This document shows, in pieces, positions 1 through 12,124 of a stretch of 64,000 nt of DNA. The translations under genes were made by a program, and so were the position numbers. Numbering within the stretch: the stretch's first letter is position 1; every line of letters begins with the position of its first letter. A model generated the notes under the pieces. That model searched no databases and had not been told where the DNA came from. It saw nothing but the letters and a program-made list of their open reading frames with translations. The stretch is taken from assembly GCA_010015675.1 (NCBI GenBank), contig ML976987.1, forward strand, positions 598,790 to 662,789. The letters run 5' to 3'. The stretch comes from Byssothecium circinans. Taxonomy: Eukaryota > Ascomycota > Dothideomycetes > Pleosporales > Massarinaceae.

Positions 1-239
1 CCTCCGCACAGGACCAAGCATTGCCAGGTGAGGTTGGAAGGAGTCGCGGCTTGCATCGGAGAAAGGGCGAGGAGGGCTGCTTAGCGCCGGCCCGGATAAA
101 CCTAGAGCCGTCCGATTGCCCCACGCGGCCTGAAGTCATGTTGTGGCGCCAACCTCGAAATATTTTATATCGACGCAAAACACAACCCAGCAGCCCGCGA
201 TACCCATTTTGAGAGAATCGCATCCCGTAAACCGACACC

Positions 240-1655
240 ATGGCTACCACAGTAGATAAGGTGAGTCGCAAAACCCGGTGCCATGATGAAGTGGAAGGCT
301 AATTGTATTTGCGGGGCAGATCAGGGACATCGAGGCCGAAGTAAGACACGCCCACACGCGCCGCCTTTCGATGACTTACGCTGTTGTTTAGATGGCCAAG
401 ACCCAGAAGAACAAGGCGACTTCCTTCCATTTGGGTACGAAGCCCCGAGCCAACCCTCATCAAGCCTCGTCGGCTCACACACAACAGGTCAATTGAAGGC
501 GAAGCTTGCGAAGCTTAAGAGGGAACTACTCACGCCATCATCGAGCGGAGGTGGCGGCGGTGTAGGTTTTGATGTCGCCAGGACGGGTGTTGCTAGTGTG
601 GGCTTCATAGGCTTCCCGTCGGTCGGCAAGAGTACGCTTATGAGCAAGCTGACGGGTCAACACTCCGAGGCTGCGGCATACGAGTTTACAACGGTACTGT
701 AGACTCCTAAGGCATGGCTTACAGGTTCTGACAGCACCGTAGCTTACGACAGTGCCCGGTCAAGTCCAGTATAACGGCGCCAAGATCCAAATTCTCGATC
801 TGCCAGGTATCATTCAGGGAGCCAAAGATGGCAAGGGTCGGGGTCGGCAAGTTATTGCCGTTGCAAAGACATGTCACTTGATCTTTATCGTTCTCGACGT
901 GAACAAGCCGCTGACGGACAAGCGCATCATCGAGAACGAGTTGGAGGGCTTTGGTATCCGCATTAACAAGAGTCCGCCCAATATCGTGCTGAAGAAAAAA
1001 GACAAGGGCGGCATCAACATCACCGCAACTGTACCCCTCACACACATCGACCACGATGAGATCAAGGCCGTGTTGGGCGAGTACCGCATGGCAAACGCCG
1101 ACATTGCAATCCGATGCGACGCGACTGTGGACGATTTGATTGATGTCATAGAAGCGAAGAGTCGGAGCTATATTCCTGTCATTTACGCGCTCAACAAGAT
1201 CGACGCCATCACAATTGAGGAGCTGGACCTGCTTTATCGAATCCCGAACGCCTGCCCCATTAGTGCAGAACACGGTTGGAATATCGACGAATTACTCGAG
1301 CAGATGTGGGAGAAGCTCAATCTGGTCCGCGTCTACACCAAGCCAAAGGGCAAAATGCCTGATTACTCGGCTCCTGTCGTGCTCCGATCCACGGCTTGTA
1401 CGGTCGAGGACTTTGTAGGTTGCCCACACACAAACGATACGTCTCGCTAATCGGTCATGCAGTGCAACTCCATCCATAAGACCATTGTCGAGCAATTCCG
1501 GGTCGCGATCGTGTATGGCAAGTCTGTCAAACACCAGCCGCAACGCGTAGGCCTGTCCCACGAGCTGGCTGATGAGGATATCCGTGAGTCCTGGCTTTGT
1601 TGTTGGCTGGCTGCTCGCACTGACCGAATAACCAGTCACCATTATCAAGAGATAG
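240..1655 (+). CDS. RBG1: Developmentally regulated GTP-binding protein (DRG1/Rbg1 family)
   Basis: Cytosolic Obg-type GTPase of the DRG1/Rbg1 family, which associates with translating ribosomes together with a DFRP/Tma46-type partner. Seven exons join in phase: 240-260, 320-340, 392-434, 488-693, 743-1414, 1463-1583 and 1636-1655. They give 367 aa, the usual DRG1 length. Visible G motifs are G1 [10 protein letters not shown]3 DLPGIIQGA followed by the DRG signature [11 protein letters not shown], and G4 NKID. The C-terminal TGS-like part (YTKPKG, then VEDF across an intron into the Ile-His-Lys segment, then SVKHQPQ) is also family-typical. The start is chosen because MATTVDK joined to IRDIEAE matches the family N-terminus. 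The first two coding exons are only 21 nt each. G3 has Gln where most DRGs have Glu (IIQGA versus IIEGA). The identification is firm; exon borders are inferred from splice signals. Confidence 0.95.
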
Positions 1656-3527
1656 AAGACGTCAGGGGCTCTGAGTCATGACGGTACATAGTCCGTCGAC
1701 GCCAACAACGGTACGTGAGTGGTGAAGAGGCTTCAGTGGATGGCTTAGATGTCTCAAGTCCGTATTCAAGCTAGATTTCCCCATAGGATGGTGGTGAGCG
1801 AGGCGAAGCTCGATACCGCCCAGCATGCTGGAATGGTCGAGGCGCAGTACGAAAGGCTCGAACAGCATGGGCAAGTCCATTACGGTCGAAACAGCTTATG
1901 TACAAAGCGATGGGTGCGATGACTCGTGAGAGGAGGTATAGGCATCTCAACAACGAATAAGAGTCTCCCGAGAGCTAGTCCGTAGTCCACATTGAAAGCC
2001 GAGGCGGCGTCGGTATGGCTTGGACCTCGTGGAGCAGGCATCGGGACTTTGTATTATTGGAATGATGTCGCATTGGTTTTGGCATATTTGATTTCGGAAA
2101 TTCAAGATTACGGCACGGATTCTGGACACTTTGTTCTGATGTTGGCTTGCCCTATTGGTTTGCTACTGATTCCCACAGCGGTCGAGATGGAGCAACGATG
2201 CAGGGATTTGGGGCGGTGCTGGCGACTCAGAGGCCTCGCAGTCGTCGGGGCGCTAACTGTCGATGGGCGCCTCTTCGCAGCGTTGCCGAAAGCGTTTCAG
2301 CCCTCGATTTCATGGTATAGCAGCGATGGGCGACGCGGCGTCTCCTTTATGCAGCACAGTGCCGATGATGGATGTGGACCGGCTCGCGTACCTGAGTATC
2401 GTCGAGCGGCGGGCATGCTCCTGCGGTGCGGTGTGGCGCACGGCAACGGCCAGGACGGCAGCGTGGTGCGTCCGGCCGGTTTGGGCAGAGGCAGATTAGC
2501 CGGACCGTGGACGGCGCACTTCACCTGGGGGATTGGGGGATTGGGGGAGCGTCGACGGCGTGCGACGACGGCGAGGGTGCAGACTCCAGACTCCAGAGGG
2601 CGCGGTGCCTGGGGCATCCTGGAGCGCTGGGCGTGGTGCCAGGTGCCAGCATCGCGCCTCGAGCTCCCATTTGCCGCCGCGGTCGCGCGTGGAGGGAGAG
2701 GCGTCGCATTCACTCACGAGGGTCGAGTGACGAGCCGGCCGCCTCTCAGGCCCAGACGGTGGCAGAGTGGCAGAGTGGCAGAGTGGAGTGGCAGACGGTG
2801 GCAGACGGCAGACAGTGGCAGGCGCCCGCAGACACTGGCACTGGCCGACCCCGGCGCAACCTGCCGCCGCTCTAGGGGGCGAGGCTAGGTCCCCGGCGCG
2901 CTAAGCCCAAACGCCGCCTCGCGTTGCGGTGTCGCTTGGCTGTCGCCGACCGGGATCCGCCATGGGCATGGGGCAGGACATGGGCATGGGCGTGGCATGG
3001 GCGACCAGCGAGCACAGGCCCATCCGCGAGAGCCAGGCAAAAGCTTGGGCACGAAACAAACAGATGCCATGGCCCCTCGCTCTCCCGCAGCTGCAGCGTG
3101 CACAAGGGCCCGTACCAGCCTTCCTAGCCTTCCTGGCCTTCCTGGACTTCTCTCAAGTACGCGCTGCAGGCCGCCGCACCAGGCACACTCCGCCCTGCAG
3201 CACCCACCATCCAGACATTGGCATACAATACGTATCATAGTCCAGTGCCTCCCTCTTTGCCGCGCCGCCGCAGTGCAGCCTTTGTTACCGTGCTCCATCT
3301 GGCCCCATCTGGCCGCGGTCAGCAACATCCTCGTCGTCGACCTTCAGGAACGCTTCTCATGCATGTATGCGCCCGGCCGTCCTGAGGTCACCATCGTCGC
3401 CAGGAACAGCAACCCTACGGCGCAGACGCAGACGCAGATGCCCGTCCTGCGAACCCGTCTGTTCAAGTTCTGACACGGGCGCCCGCCTCGTTCGTTTCTT
3501 CAATCCATCTGTCCCCCCGCTGCTGCT
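1656..3527. other. Intergenic: 3' end of the GTPase gene, then GC-rich low-complexity leader
   Basis: No convincing gene. The first few hundred bases are probably the GTPase 3' UTR. From about 2200 the sequence becomes GC-rich and repetitive, with GTGGCAGA-type, ATGGGC-type (about 2962-3003) and CCTTCCTGG-type (about 3118-3150) runs. The stretch just before 3528 is C/T-rich, as expected for a fungal promoter and 5' UTR of the next gene. Confidence 0.6.
2757..2822. repeat. GTGGCAGA-type minisatellite
   Basis: Imperfect tandem copies of GTGGCAGA and GTGGCAGACG follow one another for about 65 bp in the GC-rich spacer. The copies differ by small indels. They hold several overlapping frames open, which explains long spurious frames here. 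Confidence 0.8.
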
Positions 3528-5291
3528 ATGAGCCAGCTGCAGATGGACCACGAGCACCACCACCACCAGCAGGACTCCTTCGAGGACCATTCTGCCTGGG
3601 CACAGCCAGGACACCATGATTTCCAGCACCATCAGTCGCCCGTGCAGGACTTCAATGGCTTCAACGCCTATGCCCCGCTGCCTATGGAGCCCATGTATTC
3701 GGCAACCATGCATCCGCCTCACCACGCTCCTCGAACCGCACATCCGCAGCTCCAGCCCTTGATTATGCCCCAATGGCCGAGCATGCTGACGAGCCAATCG
3801 ACCTACGTGCCTCCCATCTTCCCCTCGGCGCCGGTGCCCATCACTCCAGCATCCGCAACGCCAGTGTCAGCAACTTCAACCCACTCGGGACGCACTTCAT
3901 CTACCCCGCGAAAGACGCTCACAGACCAAGACCGCAGACGCATGTGCCAGTATCATGAGGACCATCCCACCGTCAAGCAGACCGAGATTGGAGGCAAGTC
4001 CATATATCACATTGGAGCCACAGTGCAATGACTGACTTGTGCCTAGCCATGTTCGGAGTCGAGCGAAGGTACACTACCAACCTAGACATCTCCCCTGATT
4101 AGACTGACCCTGTTTAGTACCGTTTCCAAAGTGCTGCGCCAGAAGGAAAAGTACCTCTACCAGGACGACGGCAGCCGGTCTCCCATTCGCAAGTCCAAAG
4201 GCAAGTTCCCGGACATCGAACGAGCACTTGCAAACTGGGCGAGAAACCACCAACGACAAGGCCTTCCACTCACCGACAGCCTCATCCGAGAGAAGGCCCG
4301 CTTCTTTGCGACCACCGTCGGTAACAGCGAAAGCCACACCAAAGCGAGCAGCACTAGCTGGCTGGAGAAGTTCAAGCAAAAGAATAATCTCCTGGGTGCC
4401 AAATCTAGAAAGAGCTCGATAGCAGAGGAGTCTGAAGGCACCTCGAACCCACCGTCGAACGTGCACACGCCGGGGGCCATTTCACCCACTTCCCAAAGCG
4501 GGGTTCCATCGCCTGTCGTTTCAGCCAAACCGAGCAAAGAAGACCTCAAGACCGAGAGCCCAGATATCCCGGATTTTTCAAACCATCGTAGACCGTTCCA
4601 CTCGCAAAGTAATACGTCACTTTCTAGCGTCTTCACAGACACTGCGCCATCGTCTTTCTCTGCAGGCCCTACCAGCCCGACATCGTTGTCCTCGCCCTTT
4701 TTCACCCCAGACTCAGCATGTGGACCGAACCCCTTCATGGGTAGCCAGCAGGCTAGAGGCCAGCCTGGAAGTGGCAACTTCCAGCGACCGCGAAGCCAGA
4801 CATTTCCCTTACTTGTTGGCGTCGAGCAGTACATGTCCCCGCCAGCATCCTCGGAAGCTCTTACGCCCAAGTACATCAGCGCCACTGCACTCGACTCTCC
4901 CATGGATGAGATGCAGCCATCGCTGGCTACAATCGAAGAAGCTATGCAGGTTTCTCCGACCATGGTGACGAGTGCCATGCAGCCACCGCCTGTTCCCAGC
5001 ACCATGCAACCGTCGAACTTGTCACTCAACACCTCGCTATCAGACAACATGTCACCAGTCTCGCCTTCACATGAAGATGCCGCTCGCGCGCTCGAGCTTG
5101 TGTGGACCTTTTTCCAGCAACCGCATGAGGATTTCGTTGTCGAGCCTCAAGAGTTCCTTACCATCGGCAAGCTCATGGAAAAGATCAAGATCAGACGCAG
5201 TTCGGAGAACCTGGCGTCCGGGATGCGTCGTGCATCCGAGCCTCAATTCAGCACAGTGGACAAGGTTGAGAGCACAGACATGTTGCACTGA
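3528..5291 (+). CDS. CENP-B-type HTH DNA-binding protein
   Basis: Likely nuclear DNA-binding protein of the fungal CENPB-type HTH family, related to the DNA-binding region of CENP-B, Abp1 and pogo transposases but without a transposase domain. Exons are 3528-3993, 4047-4068 and 4118-5291, giving 553 aa. The His/Gln/Pro-rich N-terminus (DHEHHHHQQD) is disordered. A psq-like HTH lies at about residues 129-175 (LTDQDRRRMCQYHEDHP, then GVERSTVSKVLRQKEKY), and the second CENPB-type HTH at about 190-255 (FPDIERALANWARNHQRQG). The long Ser/Pro-rich tail has a short conserved-looking end (EDAARALELVWTFFQQP). Frame is preserved across intron 1 only with a GC donor (GCAAGT at 3994). The 22-nt second exon carries the recognition-helix start MFGVER. 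The DNA target is unknown; a domesticated-transposase origin is inference. Confidence 0.88.
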
Positions 5292-6266
5292 TGCAACGAC
5301 GATAGAATTGGGCGGCGTCTGTCAACATAGGATATTTACACGGCGTGCGGCCCCGACCAACGATGCACAAGGTTCTGGGACGCACGCAGCTACGGCACTT
5401 TTCTTTTGCGGCACAGTTTTCGGGTGTTATCACGGAGTACCACGGAAATTGAATTGTATGCTTTGGTTCATATCAGGAACCGACGAAGGAAGAGTTTGGA
5501 TACCCAAGGCAACCGCAGGTTCAAGGCACGGAATCCAACACTTGGGATTTTCTTATGTCGATCTCATCGAGCGATTCAGCATCAGCATCATTAGCATGGG
5601 CATGACTATTTCCGTTTCCACACTCGGCCGAGTATCTCTTTATTTTCTTTTTCTACCTTTGTTCACCTGTCCCTTTTACGACAGACACTTTTTTTCAGCC
5701 TATACCCCTCAGCATTTCTCTTCGACAGGCACTCTGTGCGGCATGCTTAAGCAACTGCCGCTGCGAAAAAAAGACTGTAACCGCTCGCGCGGGCCACTAT
5801 TTGTCATTCTAAATTTACATTTCACATTCATGTTCCCAATTGTATGTTTTTAGTATCTCATTATACGTATGCCAATCTTAGCCTGAGACGTTGGTTTGAG
5901 AAGTTCGATGAGGAGTTGCGTATATTCTGGGGGTGTTTTGGGGCGGCGCCCGCTTTGAACGAGGCGCTATATCCTCGTCCATAGCAGCCGTATACTATAA
6001 CAAGACAACCTTGTTAAAAGCTGCCTCGCTTGGAGCTGGGAACGAACGAACCCCGGTTGTTCCCCTAACGTTTGATGAGCAAATTTTACTTTTTTTCATT
6101 GCCAAATCCGTTTGCATTTCAATTCAATAGTCGGTCTCTTCCCGCTTCAGTGATGGTCTCTGGACCTGTGCACATGACGCGGGTTGCGGGGGCGACTTGT
6201 TACACAAGCTTGGAAGGCGAGGCGACCGAGCCAACGCGTAACCGACACAACGCATACGTACGCAAG

Positions 6267-6290
6267 GTGCTGGTGCTGGTGCTGGTGGGT
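6267..6290. repeat. GGTGCT tandem repeat
   Basis: GGTGCT is repeated three times and followed by GGTGGG, a short microsatellite in the gene desert. No gene frame is linked to it. Confidence 0.75.
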
Positions 6291-6769
6291 AAAAGGGAGA
6301 ATCAACTCCAGCTGTGTAGTGCTGCTTCACGATCGAAGACGTGCCATACTATCACGCCATATACAGCGATAATGTACATCGGTTCAGTTCCCATATCTCA
6401 AAAGCGTCACAAATGCAGGTCCAAACGTCGCACTCCACATTTTACAAGGTACATGTAGAACCCAACAGCACTCAATCCGAGGCATCCACATGAGCCCCAG
6501 TCACCGTCATGCTGACGTCGCCAGCTTGTTTTTCATCGCTGAACGACTATCGTGTACTGTGTCCTTGAACACAGATTTCCTGTAACTTGTTGGATCAACT
6601 CGTTTCGTTGTCACTCACACAAAGTACGACGTTTGGGCATCTATCTCTACCTGCCATGCCCCGCTATCTAGCCACAGCTCCATACCGTTAGCCCTCGCTA
6701 GCCGGTAGAGCAGTGCTAGGAACAGGATCCGAGGCGCTAGCACCTGAAAAGCCTGCGTATGGAGTATAG

Positions 6770-6810
6770 TACCGCGAGCAAAGCTACCACAGTGGTACTG
6801 TCTCGCGGTA
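6770..6810. repeat. Nested inverted repeat (potential cruciform)
   Basis: Outer 9-bp arms TACCGCGAG (6770-6778) and CTCGCGGTA (6802-6810) are perfect reverse complements. Inside them lies the 13-bp palindrome TACCACAGTGGTA (6785-6797), itself a 6-bp stem around a central A. The two stems share no bases, so they could form one branched hairpin. No coding context is visible. Confidence 0.8.
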
Positions 6811-9800
6811 GGGCGGGGCTGCGATATCCGATATCGTCAGGGTTAACTAGCTGAGTCAGTTTGCAGAAAGTGGAGTTCTTTTCGGAGCATAGTTTACGCA
6901 GACCCCACAGGCGATAATGATATGGAAAGATTCAGGTACTAGTGCGAAGCAGATACAAGGGTACTAGATGGGCGACAACGACAAAAGAAAGTGTTCCGGA
7001 TTCCGGGCAGAGTGTAATTTGACGGTCAAGATTTGGAAGAGGGGTCAGGAGAGGATGAAGGATTTCTTGTCTTGGATTCTCACTCTTTTCGGGACATAAT
7101 GTTCAGGCGTGGCGTGCGGATCTTTGGTGGTGTCTGTGATTCAATGCGCTTACATAAAGACAGAACCCGGTTCCCCGGCCTCTCTCTCTCGCGAGAGCGT
7201 TAGACTAGACTAGAGCGAGTCTGCGGAATTCGTGTTTATCGTTTTGTCGCGGAGCTATGAGTGGCTGGTGCGTAATGCCTTTGATGATCTCTGCAGGCGG
7301 GGACGATCATCTCCTCATTCAAGCTACCCAAAGGGAAAAACCAAAAAGACGTGATTACAGGATTATTGGCCTCTCGGGCATTTTTTGCCTCTACTGTGGG
7401 TATCATGAAGTGGAGATTTGGCCTCGTGGCCGGTATGGAGTCTATGGAGATGGTCATGTTTCAAGACGGGGGGGAATTCTTGTTTGGAGAGGGTGGGAAG
7501 TGGATGTCTCGCCTTTGGTAGGGATGGGAAATAGGAAATAACGGAGATGGAGATTTGCGCTTGGAGGGGTCCAGCTAAATCCTCCCCAACTCGGGTGCTT
7601 TTACGGCTACGGGTTTTGACCAATCGGATAATCCTAATCCTCCCTATGAAGGCCCGTAGGAAGGATTAGTCGCCGCGGTTTAACCCTTGTAATTAGCGAT
7701 TTAGTTAGCTTTAGGGGATCGCAAGGGTACAGCAAGGCGCGGAAATTGATGTGCTGGTTTGGGGATGTGTGTGCGGAGCGCCGCCTTGGAGATCGTGCGG
7801 GGATTTTCGCATTCGCGCTGGGAACCGGTATCGTTATTATTGGAGATGCGGCGGTGCGGCCGTGGGAGCTTGGATCGTGTTGGTGACGGTGCCTTTGCTT
7901 TTTTTTGTGGGGGCATGGTCATGGGCGTTCGGAGGGCTCTAGGCGAACACCTGTTACAGAAGTCTGACGACTCAGCGGTTTCCGCGTCGCGGATACTGCC
8001 GAGGAGAGGTAGCCGCGAGGTTGCTGGTGCGGCGTCGCAGAGAGGGTGGACACTGGGGTGATTGAAGGAGGATGTGCCGCGTCATCCTTTTGTGTTGCTC
8101 TCTAGTGCTTTGACTCGTTGTAGAGAGTCGTCGACAACGGAAGACTCCATTGCCTAAATTGAATAGGAACCCACTTCAAGGGCCAGATATGGCGGAAACG
8201 GTCGAAAGGTTGGACAGTGAGACCCAAGGCGACGCGCATACACCACACTGCACGGGCCCAGAGCAGGTGGCTTGCTTCGTCGCTACAAGGTTCGCGAACC
8301 AAATCCAAACCCTATACTTAAGGCTTGTTTCGATGTCTTGTAGAACCACACACTGGGCGAACCGGGCAAGGCTCCCGTCAAAAGTACGAAGCCATGGCTG
8401 GAAATCGATAAAACTGATAACGGTTTGGGTTACGCGAGCTTCTGCTACTTTCTTCTGTTGGGAAAAATAAAGTAGAGTTCGACAAATGGACGCTCGGTAA
8501 GCAGGAGCTGATGTCGGTGCTCGGTCCGGCCCGCAGCCGATAGACTTTCTGCGTTGCCGTTCGCGGCCGACGCTGCCTTTTCCTCAATGTACTGCTCAAT
8601 GTACTTTTTGAATGTTTTCGACGCCGAAACCCCGTTCTTCTCATTGAAAACACAAGGGTTCCATCAACGTCGGGGTTCTTCACGACCCGGAATCGGTCGC
8701 TTCGGCAGTGTCAGAAGGTCTTCCTGGGAGTCTGGACGACCCTGTGTTCACAATCGGTCCTATATGGTGTTTCCTAGTGCCGGTTACTGGTAACGATTTT
8801 ATCAGCCAAGGTCGGTAGTTGTCGTACGTGTGCTGTTGTAGCGCAAGCGTTATAAGCTGCGTTACAGGGTTACACCTTGGGGACCCAACGGACGTCGCAC
8901 TGCATGAGTTGAAGATCACGTGAGTCTTGAGCCCCTCTTCTGGGTTTCACTGCAGGAGTGGCTGGATGGTGGAGGCGCAGGGCTTTTGGATTTGTGTGAC
9001 AATTGAATGTATACTTGAGGACATTCAAGCTACCATCGAGACGACATGTTCAAAATCGGTAATCGATGGTGTTTGGTACCCAATGAATTGAGTTGGATTA
9101 TCGGGCAAATTCGCTTGATGGGTGTGGTGTGACAGTGAAGATGCAGACACCCGTTTTAAAACTAACGCCAATGTACCGCTTCCAGCCGTGTGCGGAACAC
9201 TCTTTGACTGCGGTACTAGTTCTGCCTGCAAGAGTTACGCAGTGCTAGTCTATAGTATCGAACGTGTAGAATTTCCCATCGTGCTCTGATTGGCGCTCAG
9301 CGCCAGAATTGACATGCACAGGTTGCACATGTCGCAATTTGTACGCCATCGCACTCGTGCTTGAGCTGCTGTCTAAAAGAGAGGTAGTACTGTCCAGTAG
9401 AAGCGTACTGTACACGATCTTACCACCACCCGCGCATGACAACATCCGCCCGACTTCATTTGCAGAATCGCCGCACAACGTTGCCTATCCGAGTCCATGC
9501 ATTGCAAAACCACACATTTCGCAATTGCGAGTGGAGCGCACGAAACGGGCCGTCCCCGGCTCTGACAGGGCCGTCAGCTCTGCATCGAACGGTGAGGGAC
9601 CCATCTTACCTTGCATTGGAATTAGACAATTGGGAGGGGTGAAGGATTGCAAACAAGGAGTGTTGTGGCATAGAAGGCATGGGTAGGGACCAGCGCAGGG
9701 TAAAGAAACTACGGTACATACGCCCTGTAAGCGACAGATAAGGATAGTCAGAGAGGTACTGTATACGTGACCCTGCGGGATAGAAGGTAAGAAGGGTAAT

Positions 9801-11061
9801 TTAAAGCGTTAAGAAGAACGATCTGACAGGCGGTGAGAGTGTTGGAGGGAGGCCATACCATAATCTCCCCGACATACCTCCCTCTGGCACCATAAGATTC
9901 ATGCAAATATTCAGTTGTTCTCGACCCGAACAACACTATAACATCTATTTCATGTTACGCACTCCAGCACACTCCACACTGACAGTGGCGCAACACTTGA
10001 AAAATGAACTAACATGCACGTAACGCCTCCCGAATCCTGCACGTCCCTTACCTTCAAGCTGACTGCTAAACTGGCGACTGATTATTATCGGAAGCGAGAC
10101 TCCGCATTTTCGCGACTCGCAAGCGAAACCTTCAAGAACGTCAGCTCGTGTCGAGAACGCTCTCCTAACACCAATGACCTTGACCTCACCGTGTGCGATG
10201 AATTGATCTTTTCCGATTAGGCATGTACCAAGTTCTAGTCATGAGGCTGGTTTGATTGATGACAGATGTCTGTTGTAGCGGCGTCGTGGCAATTGTCCCT
10301 GCGAATATGCAAGCGCGGCGTAGTTAGGCCCGCTATGATTTTCAGGGGAGCTTCTCTCTTATAGGCAGAAGGGAACATGGCCCGAAGATGCTCATGCTAG
10401 ACCTCGTCAAAGCAATGCTATCGATAACAGGGTACAGAGCTTGACCCTTGCGACATACGCTCAGGAACAAGTTAGAGGCGCCGCGAGGCATATTAGCTTT
10501 CTGTAAGTGTCATTAGAGACTGCCATCAGATATGTACTTTGGGAACTACATTCTAGTCATCTGGCAACATTGGTGCTAAGGCCAACCCAATCTATAACTG
10601 TTCAATATGTATTGCCTCGAGAGATAGCTGGCTCAAAGAAGCGGGGTACGTACCTATCACCAATATTTACCCATAAGGCGACCCCCTGTCTTCGCTTCAC
10701 CGCTTCACCTTCAAACTCTAACACACAATCCCAGCTTGCTAGACTGCCGGTCTACATTCCCGCAGGAAGCGGGATTCGTCCGTTATTTTCGCATGTGAAA
10801 CATATATGGTACCCCGGCTTCGCTGTGTAATAATGTGGTCTCGGACGTTGGCCTGGTGTCGAGTGTTGCGATTCACATCGCTGGCAGTGCGACTGTTGAT
10901 CGTTGGACGAAGATACGGGCCGCGGAGACGAGGCTTAGGCTGGCGGGTGTGAACCAGCATGACCGTTGGAAAAGCGGGCGGTGGCAGAGGTCAAAGTATG
11001 GAACGCTAATAACGGTTGGCCGACTTTAATTGCACTTTCACTTCCAAGGTTGTTCCAGCTT

Positions 11062-11099
11062 GACGGCTATCCCCAAAGACGGCTATCCCCAAAGACGGC
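11062..11099. repeat. 16-bp tandem duplication
   Basis: GACGGCTATCCCCAAA occurs twice back to back (11062-11077 and 11078-11093), followed by a third partial GACGGC. The copies are identical, so the duplication is recent relative to the surrounding sequence. Confidence 0.85.
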
Positions 11100-12124
11100 A
11101 ATCGCATCTTCTCCTCTTTATCGGTATGCTGTTGTATAGCCCTCGGAGTGGCCCACAGCCAGTCCCGTACTCCCATCCGGTCGGTGACTCGGAAGCCGGA
11201 GAACCCATTTGTGACCTTCCAGAGACTTTCCATTTCTGCATCTTTCCATTTGACAGCTGCGCCGGATAGACGAACTCCAGCAATTGATGCAGACCGCATC
11301 GCTCCATCTAACTAATTCGTATGCATCGCGTCATACCTCCAAAGCTCCACTTGCTCACCTGAACAGTGAACAGGCCAGTCCCTCCGAGCTAGCCGCATGG
11401 GCACTCCAAACCATCCGGAAGAAGTCTGGCGAGGCTCTTAGGAAGCAAGCAAGTGACTTACGGTGCACGGATTGATTTTCCTCCAGCTACAGGTACAGCC
11501 GGGGTCGTACGCTCACTCGCCAGTATGAGCTGTTCAGGCCGTCAGGTGCTCAGCACGAGATGCAGTTGGGATCCGAGATGCGTAATGTGTTGTCCATTGC
11601 GATTTTTCTATTGGCGATGATCCCTTGTTTCTCGGCTCCCGGCTGGGCGTACCTGCTGAAAACCAAACGCTGTACGCGCAGTAATATGTACAATGTGAGC
11701 ATGGATGCATCCCGCAGCCGTCCAATGGCGCATGCAGAGACTCAAACTATTGATGCCCCTCGAGATATGCGCACAATAGGGGAAGCGGGAGCCGAGACCT
11801 GAAATGCTGAGAGGCCAACGCTCAAGCTGACGAGACTCATACTTGCGATCGAAATGCGATGATAGTCTTCTCGCAGTCTCGAGTATGAAGATCCCTCACG
11901 CTAGGTAAGTGCTTTTGACGGTGAGGAGCTTGGGCGCCTGCGTCTGCGGGAAGCTCTGGCCTCACTGCAGCTTAGCGTTGGGGCATGCTCTTCCACAACA
12001 GGCGACCCTCCTCTGCAGTTCATCTAGAAAATGCAAAACGCAGTTGTGACATATAACAGGGTATGTATATAGGCAGGCAATAGACCGTTCTGCCGGGGAA
12101 TAGTCCTGCTGCCGCCCTCAGGGG

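Larger units (their letters stand above)
5292..12124. other. Gene desert of 6.8 kb
   Basis: Apart from the 3' UTR of the preceding gene (roughly to 5900), I see no gene. Open frames are short, lack ATG or familiar domains, and no splice assembly gave recognisable protein. Base composition is near balanced, unlike the AT-rich island at 38.5-43.5 kb. Contents that can be named are a GGTGCT repeat at 6267-6290, a nested inverted repeat at 6770-6810, a 75-codon open stretch at 7297-7521 just after an acceptor-like AG, and a 16-bp tandem duplication at 11062-11099. Heavily decayed genes or non-coding transcripts are possible. Confidence 0.55.

Noticed and set aside
719..1273. Long antisense open frame across the GTPase gene
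   Set aside because: Shadow of a conserved coding exon; no independent signal.
1992..2888. 298-codon plus-strand open frame between the GTPase and CENP-B-type genes
   Set aside because: It begins at TTG, runs through GC-rich tandem repeats that keep several frames open, and shows no domain.
7297..7521. 75-codon stop-free stretch after an acceptor-like AG, with a plausible-looking sequence (FKLPKGKNQKDVITGLLAS)
   Set aside because: No upstream exon, start codon or family could be attached; not enough for a gene call.
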